Source: Colwellia demingiae
Lineage (GTDB): Bacteria; Pseudomonadota; Gammaproteobacteria; Enterobacterales; Alteromonadaceae
Length of the DNA stretch: 64,000 bases
Reading direction: 5' to 3'
Assembly: GCF_007954275.1 (NCBI RefSeq)
Contig: NZ_VOLT01000003.1
Coordinates: forward strand, 434,001 to 498,000
Within the stretch, counting starts at the first letter, position 1, and each line of letters opens with the position of its first letter. A program made the position numbers and the translations under genes. Positions 25,961-34,900 of this stretch are shown one piece after another. The notes beneath the pieces are model-generated. The model worked only from the letters and a program-made list of their open reading frames with translations. It ran no database searches and was not told the origin of the DNA.

Positions 25961-26773
25961 TTAATTAAAAATCATATTTGCAGCCATAACTAGCAATAAC
26001 GCTGCGAAGATTTTCTTTATCGTTGAAACGGGTAAATAATGTGTCGATTTGGCCCCTAACGGCGCGGTAAACCAAGAAGTGCAAACAATACCGAATAAAG
26101 CAGGCAAATAGACGAAGCCAGCAAATCCATCTTCTAAAGCAAAATGAGTACTACCTGAGCTGATATAACCTATAGAACCAAATAATGCGATAACAATACC
26201 GCAAGCAGAGGCACACCCTATGGCTTTTTTCATATCGAGTGAGAAAAACGTTAACAAGGGTACTAAGAGTGCGCCACCGCCAATACCTATCATGGCAGAC
26301 AGCCCGCCAGTAATAGTGGTAAAAACGGTTAACAAACCTTTACTGGGCATTGTTCGGTCTGTAGAAGCGTCACTTTGGGTGCTGCTGTAAAACATCTTCA
26401 TTGCAATGAGTACCACAGTCACGGCAAACACTATGCGAACAACTTGATCTGGTAATAGTGCAGCTATAAAACCACTGATAAGCGCTCCAAGGGCAACGCC
26501 CGTCATTATCCAAGGGGCTAGGTTCCACGGCACATTACCATTTTTATGATGTGCTATTGCTGAAGAGGTTGATGTGAACAATATTGACGCCAATGATGTT
26601 GCAATGGCAACGATAACCACCTGCTCAGGTGGTAAAACGTCAAAGTATAGTAAAAGACTGCTCAGCACAGGGACAATAACTAATCCTCCGCCAATGCCTA
26701 ATAGTCCTGCCAAAAATCCTACGCCACTGCCGAGTAACGCGCAGTATATAATCAACAACATTAATTCACTCAT
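25961..26773 (-). CDS. TauE/SafE family anion or sulfite exporter
   Basis: 270-aa inner-membrane protein with about eight helices arranged in two halves. The family repeat GFLAGLLGIGGGLVIVPVL near the N-terminus and GGLSAMIGIGGGALLVPLLTF in the second half are the diagnostic Gly-rich segments. It probably moves sulfite or organosulfonates out of, or into, the cell; the actual substrate is not shown by sequence. No neighbouring sulfur genes are seen. Confidence 0.9.
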   Translation of the reverse strand: MSELMLLIIYCALLGSGVGFLAGLLGIGGGLVIVPVLSSLLLYFDVLPPEQVVIVAIATSLASILFTSTSSAIAHHKNGNVPWNLAPWIMTGVALGALISGFIAALLPDQVVRIVFAVTVVLIAMKMFYSSTQSDASTDRTMPSKGLLTVFTTITGGLSAMIGIGGGALLVPLLTFFSLDMKKAIGCASACGIVIALFGSIGYISSGSTHFALEDGFAGFVYLPALFGIVCTSWFTAPLGAKSTHYLPVSTIKKIFAALLLVMAANMIFN

Positions 26774-27076
26774 TCAATCCACTTCTTTAGATAATCTAGG
26801 GGTTATTTACTACATAACTACTGTTATGTTCGCATCAAGCTAATTAATATAACTGAAAAACACCCGAACATTCAATCAGATAGGATATGAATATTTCTCA
26901 TGTACTATGTGAAATAAATGCGCTTTTCAACATGCATCGATCCAAGTATAAATCCTACTCAGCTATTAATTCTCGACAATATTACAATTGATTCTTAGTT
27001 AGGTTATAGGCACAAATCAAATAAGACTGTGAAGATTACTGATTAAGAACATTAGAAAATAGGATACCGGATCATA
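26774..27076. other. Intergenic region between divergent TauE and mesX genes
   Basis: 303 bp, AT-rich. It must hold both promoters but I saw no riboswitch and no good -10/-35 pair. A weak MetR-like TGAATATTTCTCA lies near 26888 (one mismatch from TGAA-N5-TTCA). Confidence 0.4.
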
Positions 27077-28054
27077 ATGAATAAAGACTTTACCTTCACT
27101 ATTAAGAGCATTTGTCTCGATGAAAATTACCACCCGTCAGACAAGACGCGTATCACTACCAATTTTGCTAATTTAGCGAGAGGAAGCTACCGTCAAGCTA
27201 ACTTACGCAACGCTTTAAATATGATTGATAATAGTTTTAATGCCTTAGCGCATTGGGATAATCCTAAAGGAGACCGTTACTCTGTCGAACTTGAAATCAT
27301 TTCTGTTGATATGGATATTGAAGGTAGTGGTCAAGCCTTCCCATCGATTGAAGTATTGAAAACCAATATTGTCGATCATCAAACAAACAAGCGCATTGAA
27401 GGCATTGTAGGCAATAATTTCTCCTCTTATGTTCGCGATTATGATTTTAGCGTATTACTGCTAGATCATAATAAGGATCAGCCTAAATTTAGCATTCCAA
27501 ATAACTTTGGCGAACTGCATGGAAAACTCTTTCAGTATTTTGTCAATTCAGAAGTTTATAAACAAAACTTTACTAAAACACCTGTCATATGTCTCAGTGT
27601 TTCGGATACCAAAACCTATCATAGAACTGAAAACCAACATCCGGTATTAGGTGTTGAATACCAGCCAAATGAATCGTCTTTGACTGAACAATATTTCAAA
27701 AAAATGGGCTTGCAGGTTCGTTACTTTATGCCACCAAACAGTGTTGCGCCTTTGGCTTTCTACTTCTTTGGTGATTTACTTAATGATTACAGTAGCCTTG
27801 AGTTGATAAGCACCATTAGCACGATGGAAACTTTTCAAAAGATCTATCGACCAGAGATTTATAACGCGAATGCTGTTGCAGGAAAATCCTATCAACCAAA
27901 CTTAAAGAACCTAGACCATTCATTAACCCAAATTGTTTATGATCGAGAAGAGCGCAGCCAGTTGGCTAATGAGCAGGGTAAATTTACTGAAGAACACTTC
28001 ATTAAACCGCACCAAACTGTGCTTGAGCAATGGTCTGCTAACTACGCGCAATAG
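27077..28054 (+). CDS. mesX: DUF1852 protein, partner of the MesD methionine synthase
   Basis: 325-aa soluble protein of the DUF1852 family, beginning MNKDFTFTIKSICLDENYHP. This family is the MesX partner described as needed for the folate-independent, oxygen-linked MesD methionine synthase (work of Price and colleagues on MesA-MesD). The gene sits 80 bp before the MesD gene, the same arrangement as in that work. No cofactor motif is obvious to me. It stands in a window rich in B12 genes, although the synthase itself needs no B12. Confidence 0.85.
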   Translation: MNKDFTFTIKSICLDENYHPSDKTRITTNFANLARGSYRQANLRNALNMIDNSFNALAHWDNPKGDRYSVELEIISVDMDIEGSGQAFPSIEVLKTNIVDHQTNKRIEGIVGNNFSSYVRDYDFSVLLLDHNKDQPKFSIPNNFGELHGKLFQYFVNSEVYKQNFTKTPVICLSVSDTKTYHRTENQHPVLGVEYQPNESSLTEQYFKKMGLQVRYFMPPNSVAPLAFYFFGDLLNDYSSLELISTISTMETFQKIYRPEIYNANAVAGKSYQPNLKNLDHSLTQIVYDREERSQLANEQGKFTEEHFIKPHQTVLEQWSANYAQ

Positions 28055-28134
28055 TTTCGTTAAATAGCTAGATTCAAAACTTACCTTTAATCATTACGTT
28101 CAAAAGTCAATCAAAATATACGGCATCATTTATT

Positions 28135-29184
28135 ATGAAAACTAATATCCTTAAAGCACTATTACCGACTTCAACTGCAGGCAGTTTACCTAAACCGGCT
28201 TGGCTTGCTGAGCCTGAGACTCTTTGGTCACCTTGGAAATTGCAAGGTGAGGAATTAACTGAGGGCAAACAAGATGCTTTACGTTTGTCATTACTAGATC
28301 AACAACAAGCAAGTATTGATATTGTTAGTGATGGCGAGCAAACCCGCCAACATTTTGTTACTACGTTTATTGAGCACCTCAACGGCGTTGATTTTGAGAA
28401 ACGTAAAACAGTTAAAATTCGTGATCGCTATGATGCGAGTGTACCGACGGTTGTAGGTGCTGTTAGTCGCCAAAAGTCTGTTTTTGTTGAAGACGCTAAG
28501 TTTTTACGTCAGCAAACCAAACAACCTATCAAATGGGCTCTACCGGGTCCCATGACAATGATAGATACGCTGTATGATGACCATTATAAAAGTCGCGAAA
28601 AACTCGCTTGGGAATTTGCCAAAATTCTCAATCAAGAAGCCAAAGAATTAGAGGCGGCTGGTGTTGATATTATCCAATTTGATGAGCCTGCATTTAATGT
28701 GTTTTTTGATGAAGTAAATGATTGGGGCATCGCTTGTTTAGAAAGAGCAATTGAAGGGCTTAAATGCGAAACTGCTGTGCATATTTGTTATGGTTATGGC
28801 ATCAAAGCCAATACAGATTGGAAAAAAACATTGGGGTCAGAGTGGAGACAATATGAAGAAGCTTTTCCCAAGCTGCAAAAATCTACTATTGATATTATCT
28901 CGCTAGAATGTCACAACTCACATGTTCCAATGGATCTACTTGAACTCATTCGCGGTAAAAAAGTGATGGTCGGCGCTATTGATGTAGCAAGCAATACCAT
29001 TGAGACACCCGAGGAAGTAGCCAATACGCTACGAAAAGCACTGAAATTTGTAGATGCCGACAAGCTTTACCCTTCTACTAACTGTGGCATGGCACCTTTA
29101 TCTCATCGCGTTGCAAGAGGTAAGTTAAATGCCTTAAGTGCCGGTGCAGATATTGTCCGTAGAGAGCTCCTAAGAAGTCGATAA
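28135..29184 (+). CDS. mesD: Folate-independent methionine synthase (MetE-core type)
   Basis: 349-aa protein equal to the C-terminal catalytic half of MetE only, without the N-terminal folate half. It has the zinc-site residues H216 and C218 (VHICYGYG) and C317 (STNCGMAPL), and DIIQFDEPA (homocysteine side). Together with the DUF1852 gene before it this is the MesD type. It methylates homocysteine from a donor not yet established. The presence of B12 uptake genes nearby does not show that a B12-dependent enzyme also exists in this genome. A short hairpin follows 86 bp after the stop. Confidence 0.85.
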   Translation: MKTNILKALLPTSTAGSLPKPAWLAEPETLWSPWKLQGEELTEGKQDALRLSLLDQQQASIDIVSDGEQTRQHFVTTFIEHLNGVDFEKRKTVKIRDRYDASVPTVVGAVSRQKSVFVEDAKFLRQQTKQPIKWALPGPMTMIDTLYDDHYKSREKLAWEFAKILNQEAKELEAAGVDIIQFDEPAFNVFFDEVNDWGIACLERAIEGLKCETAVHICYGYGIKANTDWKKTLGSEWRQYEEAFPKLQKSTIDIISLECHNSHVPMDLLELIRGKKVMVGAIDVASNTIETPEEVANTLRKALKFVDADKLYPSTNCGMAPLSHRVARGKLNALSAGADIVRRELLRSR

Positions 29185-29504
29185 GCTCCACGTCAAGATC
29201 GGTCGATTGACTTTGCAAAATGTTTTTTTGTTCAAAGTGTTCGATCGTTAGACCGAGCAAAGCGAAAGAATGGCTGGTTAAAACCAGCCAATTACCGATT
29301 AAACGGCAGTGTGAACTGCTGCTTTAGCGTAAGATTTTCTTCAAGATGCCAGTTTTCGATAATTTTTCATTTTTTATTGTGTACATGTCAACAGCATGAA
29401 ATTTATAGCTTCCAAAAACAAGCATTAATACTATCTCGGTTTTCACCTAAATCACTGTTACGTAAATCAATTATTGGTTAAAAGAGTAAAACTCCGCTGA
29501 TTAG
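29185..29504. other. Intergenic region with a hairpin
   Basis: The region between convergent mesD and lysE-type genes. TGGCTGGTTAAAACCAGCCA at 29271-29290 is a perfect hairpin without a good T-run; it may end mesD transcription. No other element was seen. Confidence 0.5.
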
Positions 29505-30119
29505 CTAATTAATGACTACACGTACCGCAAGTAATATTAAAACCACGCCGGTAACTTTATCAATAATATGACTATTAGCTTTCAATTTTGCTAACACAGG
29601 TCCTCTTGATAAACCAAAAACCACGAGGCAATACCATAGGGTATCGAGCCCGCCAACCGTAAAAATCATAATTAATTTGTGGCTTATACTGGCATTAACA
29701 TCAACAAATTGACTGAATAAGGCTAAAAAGAATATCGCTAGCTTAGGGTTTAAAAAGGCCAATAAAAATCCGTCACGCCAGCCATTTATACGCTTATCGT
29801 TTTGACCTTGTACAACATCAAGATCAATATTACTGCCATTGCTTTTAAGCGCATTAAACGCTAAATAAAGTAAAAAGGCAGCACCTGTATACTGAATAAT
29901 TTGAAAAACTAATGGTGACTGCACAATGACAAGACCAATGCCTGTTACCGCAATAGCCGCATACAAGCCAACGCCAAAACCATGACTGATAGCTGTGGCT
30001 AAACCAGGTTTATGACCACCCAACATAGTATTGCGCACAACTAATGCCAATGAAGGTCCTGGTGATAAAGCCCCTAACACACATATAACAACTAACGATA
30101 ACCACAATTCTAAAGACAT
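29505..30119 (-). CDS. LysE family amino-acid or metabolite exporter
   Basis: 204-aa inner-membrane exporter with about six helices. It shows LGALSPGPSLALVVRNTMLGG near the N-terminus, the LysE/RhtB signature, and ends with a hydrophobic helix (VTGVVLILLAVRVVIN). Substrate is unknown (threonine, homoserine or others are possible). It is followed 184 bp away by the cobO copy on the same strand; no functional link is implied. Confidence 0.88.
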   Translation of the reverse strand: MSLELWLSLVVICVLGALSPGPSLALVVRNTMLGGHKPGLATAISHGFGVGLYAAIAVTGIGLVIVQSPLVFQIIQYTGAAFLLYLAFNALKSNGSNIDLDVVQGQNDKRINGWRDGFLLAFLNPKLAIFFLALFSQFVDVNASISHKLIMIFTVGGLDTLWYCLVVFGLSRGPVLAKLKANSHIIDKVTGVVLILLAVRVVIN

Positions 30120-30303
30120 AACTTATTCTACTGTTTGATTAAAAATTACATTAATACCGATTTGCTTAATTAAATGAGCTACATTTTCATAAGGAAAATG
30201 AGCGGTTAGTTATGCGGATTGGTAACGGGAATAAGCTCATCTAAACATAAAAATCGGCAATAACAAACTGGTAATTGTTAAGCCGAGTATTTATAGGTAA
30301 TTA

Positions 30304-30954
30304 CTACCAATCAAGCCCTTTTTGCGCTTTTATGCCCGCTTTAAATGCATGTTTTATGGGTTGTACTTCTGAAACGGTATCAGCCAGTTCAATGAGTCGA
30401 CGATGACAAGCACGACCTGTAATTAAAACATGTTGCATTTTAGGTCGGTTATTCAACGCTTCAATAATATCATCTAACTCGATATAGCCATATTTAACCA
30501 TGTAAGTCATTTCATCGAGTAAAACGATATCAAGGGTTTCATCACTGAGCATTTCTTTACTTTTTTTCCATGCCGCTTTTGCTGCAATGGTATCAGTTTC
30601 AGTGTTTTGTGTTTCCCAAGTAAAGCCAGTACCCATAACATGGTGTTGAACATCGAATTGCTTTAAGATATTCATTTCGCCACATTCCCACTTACTACCT
30701 TTAATAAATTGCACCACACCTGCTTTTTGGCCATGGCCTATAGCGCGCAAGACTGTACCAAAACCAGAGGTACTTTTTCCTTTACCGTTACCCGTTATAA
30801 CTACGAAAACACCACGTTCTTCTGTGGCTTGCGCAACACGTTGATCAACATTCGCTTTAATCTTCTTTTGTCGCTCAATATGTTTTTGTTCTTTAGCTTT
30901 AGCTAACTCTTCCTGTTTTTCAATTTCAGCGTCTTTATTAATATCATTCATCAC
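30304..30954 (-). CDS. cobO: Corrinoid adenosyltransferase, copy 2
   Basis: 216-aa CobO-type ATP:corrinoid adenosyltransferase, paralogous to the enzyme at 15450-16067 and very like it from the P-loop (ITGNGKGKST) to the end (KHAFKAGIKAQKGLDW). The N-terminus is a longer charged coil (EIEKQEELAKAKEQKHIERQ). It is the last gene of the riboswitch-headed cobN operon, 48 bp after the DUF2149 gene. Having one adenosyltransferase in each B12 operon is redundant in the window and suggests that each operon travels with its own. Confidence 0.95.
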   Translation of the reverse strand: MMNDINKDAEIEKQEELAKAKEQKHIERQKKIKANVDQRVAQATEERGVFVVITGNGKGKSTSGFGTVLRAIGHGQKAGVVQFIKGSKWECGEMNILKQFDVQHHVMGTGFTWETQNTETDTIAAKAAWKKSKEMLSDETLDIVLLDEMTYMVKYGYIELDDIIEALNNRPKMQHVLITGRACHRRLIELADTVSEVQPIKHAFKAGIKAQKGLDW

Positions 30955-31002
30955 GTTCTCACTTTCTATTTATGCATAGCGGTTTGAAAATACACTACGG
31001 TT

Positions 31003-31374
31003 TTATGACTCTTCATTACTAATCAGGATTAACTTACCCGTTTCAGGGTCGCGATAAACTTGCCCCATTGACTGATAACCTTCTTGGCTTTGCAGTTTAT
31101 TTTTCAACGCTTCTGGCGTCGAAGTAAGCTCTTTTCCGATTGAGTCAACAGGTTGAATTTTTGCTGAAGACTCTTTTTGTGCTAAAAGCTCCTTATTTGC
31201 TAAAGGCTCTTGCTGATTAGCCTGAAAGTGTTGTTCTAATTCGGGGCTTAGCGCAACAAGTGCGGCAATCAAGCCACAAGCAAATACCAGCATAATATCA
31301 ATTAAGTTTGCTAATGGCCCTAAAGGCTCTTGCTCTTGACTGTCGAATTGGCTACTGCGCCATGCGTTACTCAT
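31003..31374 (-). CDS. DUF2149 protein, ExbD/TolR-like stator partner
   Basis: 123-aa protein with a short cytoplasmic N-terminus, one membrane helix (LIDIMLVFACGLIAALVAL, residues 24-42) and a periplasmic part. The helix keeps an Asp at position 26 in the motif LIDIMLV, matching the proton-carrying Asp of ExbD (FIDVMLV). The C-terminus carries YRDPETGKLILISN, a feature of DUF2149. It follows the ExbB-like gene by 20 bp, so the two likely form a proton-driven unit that acts on the CobN-like protein. Confidence 0.85.
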   Translation of the reverse strand: MSNAWRSSQFDSQEQEPLGPLANLIDIMLVFACGLIAALVALSPELEQHFQANQQEPLANKELLAQKESSAKIQPVDSIGKELTSTPEALKNKLQSQEGYQSMGQVYRDPETGKLILISNEES

Positions 31375-31394
31375 TTCATCATCCCTTTTTAAGC

Positions 31395-31901
31395 CTAAGC
31401 ACTTTTTGCTAAAACGCTTTCATTACATGGATTAGACACGGCAACAGACAGAATATCTACTGCCTCATCATCTAAACGCTGCATAGCATTATCGTACCAA
31501 CGCCTGCGCATACGTCCTAAAACAAAGCCAATAACGCCAGCGAGTAAACCAATAATAGTGGTATCAAAAGCCACCGTCATCGCAGTCGTTAAGATACTAA
31601 TGTCTCCCGTTCCTAACGCAGATAATCCTGGTCCTAAGGGGATTAATGTTCCCATCAAACCTAACATCGGCGCAATACGGGTTATAAAATCAGCTCGCTC
31701 TATACGTTTTTTTCCTTGTTCAACCAGTTGGCGTCTTTGCTTTGCTGCAACTAACGCAGGGATAACAGAAAAGCGCTCACCTGCTGCTATGCCTAATTCA
31801 TAAAGTGATAAGGCCGTAAAAAATAAGAGTCCCCAAACCACGGGCTGCAATAGCCATGAGGTTATTAAATGCATTAACTCTAACGAAAATCCATACAACA
31901 T
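31395..31901 (-). CDS. MotA/TolQ/ExbB-like proton channel subunit
   Basis: 168-aa membrane protein with three helices: one near residue 18-40, one around 72-100 and one at 105-128. The characteristic sequence RIAPMLGLMGTLIPLGPGLS and TTAMTVAFDTTIIGLLAGV identifies the TolQ/ExbB channel fold. It is shorter than E. coli ExbB (244 aa), having a small cytoplasmic loop. Its start lies 1 bp after the stop of the CobN-like gene (31903), so the two are tightly coupled. With DUF2149 it would form an ion-motive-force stator. Confidence 0.92.
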   Translation of the reverse strand: MLYGFSLELMHLITSWLLQPVVWGLLFFTALSLYELGIAAGERFSVIPALVAAKQRRQLVEQGKKRIERADFITRIAPMLGLMGTLIPLGPGLSALGTGDISILTTAMTVAFDTTIIGLLAGVIGFVLGRMRRRWYDNAMQRLDDEAVDILSVAVSNPCNESVLAKSA

Positions 31902-31902
31902 A

Positions 31903-34900
31903 TTAGTGCTCCAATTTAGATAATTGACGACGAGAACGAAGATATCCCGCTAAAATCAAAAGTACTATAACCAAGATTACCCCTAATAATAGGTAGTCTT
32001 TTTCAACAGATATTTCATCAGAATTTTCTTTTTCGTCAATATCTTGAGGGTTTATTTCCTGTGATTTATCTTCCTGCGAACTTTCTTTCAAAGCGTTATT
32101 ATCTTGTCGCTCAACTTCAGTACTTATTTCTTGAATATGTTGCACACCAGAGCCAACTTCACCAATAGGTGTATAATTCGCCGCTGCTAATACTTCAGCC
32201 AGTTGAGCATTTAATTGTGCAGATAACAGTGGTTTAATAAAATTATAGATAGGATGATTAGCATGGGTATGGCCGCTACCAGGAATACCATTTTCAATAA
32301 TGTTCTTAGCAAATTGTTCAGCAAGCTGTGTTTGAGTTTGCTGATCTGCCTGCCAAAAGCCTTTTTCAATGGCAACCAACATTACCGCTAATATATTACT
32401 TTGTACGTGTACATTATGTTTTTGCTGTAGAAATTCATCCAAACCTATCTCTAAGCTGTCATCAATATAAATAGCTTTTAAATCTTGCCACACCCATGAG
32501 CGAATGATCTCTGGGCTAGTGGCCTGCCAGCCCCACAAATTTTCAATAAACTCGCTACCCATGGTTCTTGCACCCGCATAGCCTTGTTTCATTAATGGTT
32601 GGATCCATTGTCGATTAAGAAAACGTCCACGTAGCTCTGATAATAAGGCCGTTTGCAGCGGGTCAATTGACAATTGTTTAGTGTTTGCATGAGAAATAAC
32701 AAAGCTATCGGGTTGCTCTCCTGTAATCGTTTCTATGGCTAGGTTTAAACCACCAAGGTAATCATAGGCATCGTTATTATCGATTAAGCCATAGAGGTTA
32801 CTGGCTCTACCTAAATAGGTACTATTAACATGTGCTAATTGTTGACGAAATATTGCTTGAACATTGCTGCCCATTTCACCACCAGCACTCGGCACGCCAT
32901 AGGCATGGCTCATACGTTTAATATACGCATCACCTAATTGCTTGCGTTCTTGCCAAGCACCTGAGCGTTCAGCTAAACGGTTAATACCAGCACCATAAGC
33001 GCCGGGTGCGGTACCAAAAATACGATAGCTTGCCTGACGTCCCAGTAATTCAGGGCTTATATTCCCGTTTTCACGCAATAAAATTTGTGCTTCACGTAAC
33101 CAATTACTCGCCACCATATTGCTAGTTAAGGTTTCATTGAAGTCATGTTTTTGCTGCTCAAGCATATGTTCAACAGGCTGTAATGCTGCGCTTAATGCAC
33201 TGATTAATGCGGGGTGGTCACGCTCAATAATGTTTTTGCTTGCCGCAAGTGCCAGTAATACAGAGCGATCAAGCCAAGCTAATTGCTGGGCGTATAAATC
33301 TCTGAATAAACCTGAGGTGGTAAAAACGATATCACGACGCTCAATACGTGTTTTATCAAGTGGCATAAGTTGTAGCGATTTTAAGATACCACGGCGGTTC
33401 CACACGGGTTTTACGCCGAGCATATCCATACCGAAGGCAATCATAGCGCCTTCATCACGCACCGCATCTGATGCCCATAAGATAACAGCTTCTTTGTGCG
33501 TTTTATCAACAACTGGATTTTGTTGTCTCGCTTTAATTGCTAATTGTTGGCCTGTACTAAAGCCAAGCTGTGACGGGATCAAACTGCCATCAAGTGCGTA
33601 AAAGTTACGACCCGTTGGTAGTGCGTCAGGCGTTCTTATTGGGTCATTACCTTTGCCTGGTGCGACAAAACCACCGTTTAATGCATTTAAAAAAGCTGAC
33701 ATTTCGCTCTTCGGTGATTTAATCAGATTTTTTTTGATTTCATTACGTTGATTATCATCTAAGTCTAACTCGCCTTTTTCAATCGAAGTCATCATGATCT
33801 CAATAGCTTCTTGCTGCCAATCTTTGCCGTAAACATGCAAACCTAACGGCATGAAATCTTCTTGCAGTTTAGTTAGGTAATGCCCCACTTCGTGCAGTAA
33901 AAAATCATCATCAACTTCACCAAAACCAATACCACGCACCTGTAACTCTTCATCCATGCTCGCGACAAGTTCATCGGTTAAATTCAACACTTTGATTTTA
34001 TGACGTAACGCCTTAATCGCTTTTTTCTTGGTATCTTGATTTGAGGCGGCCTCTGCACTTTCAATGAGTTGACGTAATTGTAGTAGCCCATCGTATAACT
34101 CAGTGGTCGCCAATGGCGGTGTTAAATGATCTAACATAACCGCAAGACCACGACGCTTAGCTTGAATACCCTCTCCTACGCCATCAACAATGTAAGGATA
34201 AATACTGGGAATGTTTTCAATAATAAGTGAGGGATAATCGCTTGCTGATAAACCAACCGCACGTTTAGGTAAAAACTCATAGGTAGAATGTCGGCCTAAA
34301 TGCACAATGGCATTAGCTTTAAATACCTCACGTAAATGATAATAAAAGGCTAAATATTGATGCGGTGGTGGGAATGTCATATTGGCATGCAATAATTCTT
34401 CATTAAGCTCCCAGCCTCTCGGTGGCTGAGGTCCTAAAAAAACATTGCCAAATTGAACACCAGGTAACAAAATTTTATTATTCCAGACCATAGTTTTACC
34501 CGGTACTTTCCCCCAACCGCGAATACCTTCAATTTGCATGGCAATTAATGCTATTTTTAATGCATCGGCATCTTGCCATTGCTCTGTTGAAACAGGATTA
34601 TTTTCACGTGTTAGCGCAATTAAGCTTTGATACTCTTGGGTCAGTTGTGCCAGTAAATCTAAAGCGCGCGTCCGTCCTTTATGTCTGATCCCATCTAATG
34701 CATGATGTAAATCAACCGAGGTACTATCAACATTTTCAAGTAATGCCGCTAAAACTGCTCTACGTTCAATCGCAGGCAACTGCGCCAATTCTTTTTGCCC
34801 TTGCTCGAATAGGTAATACTTAATCCGTGCATGTAAAAATCCTAATGGCCCTTCAACCATTTCGGCTTTAACAATACTGGGTAAGGTATCAAAATAGCCT

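Noticed and set aside
26888..26900. MetR site upstream of mesX
   Set aside because: Only a one-mismatch TGAA-N5-CTCA in AT-rich DNA; expected often by chance, so not claimed as a feature.
29271..29290. A strong terminator after mesD
   Set aside because: The hairpin is perfect but followed by ATTACCG rather than a T-run; only noted in the intergenic entry.
33119..33601. A 160-aa plus-strand frame inside the CobN-like gene
   Set aside because: It is the antisense shadow of a conserved coding region and has no ribosome site or family likeness.
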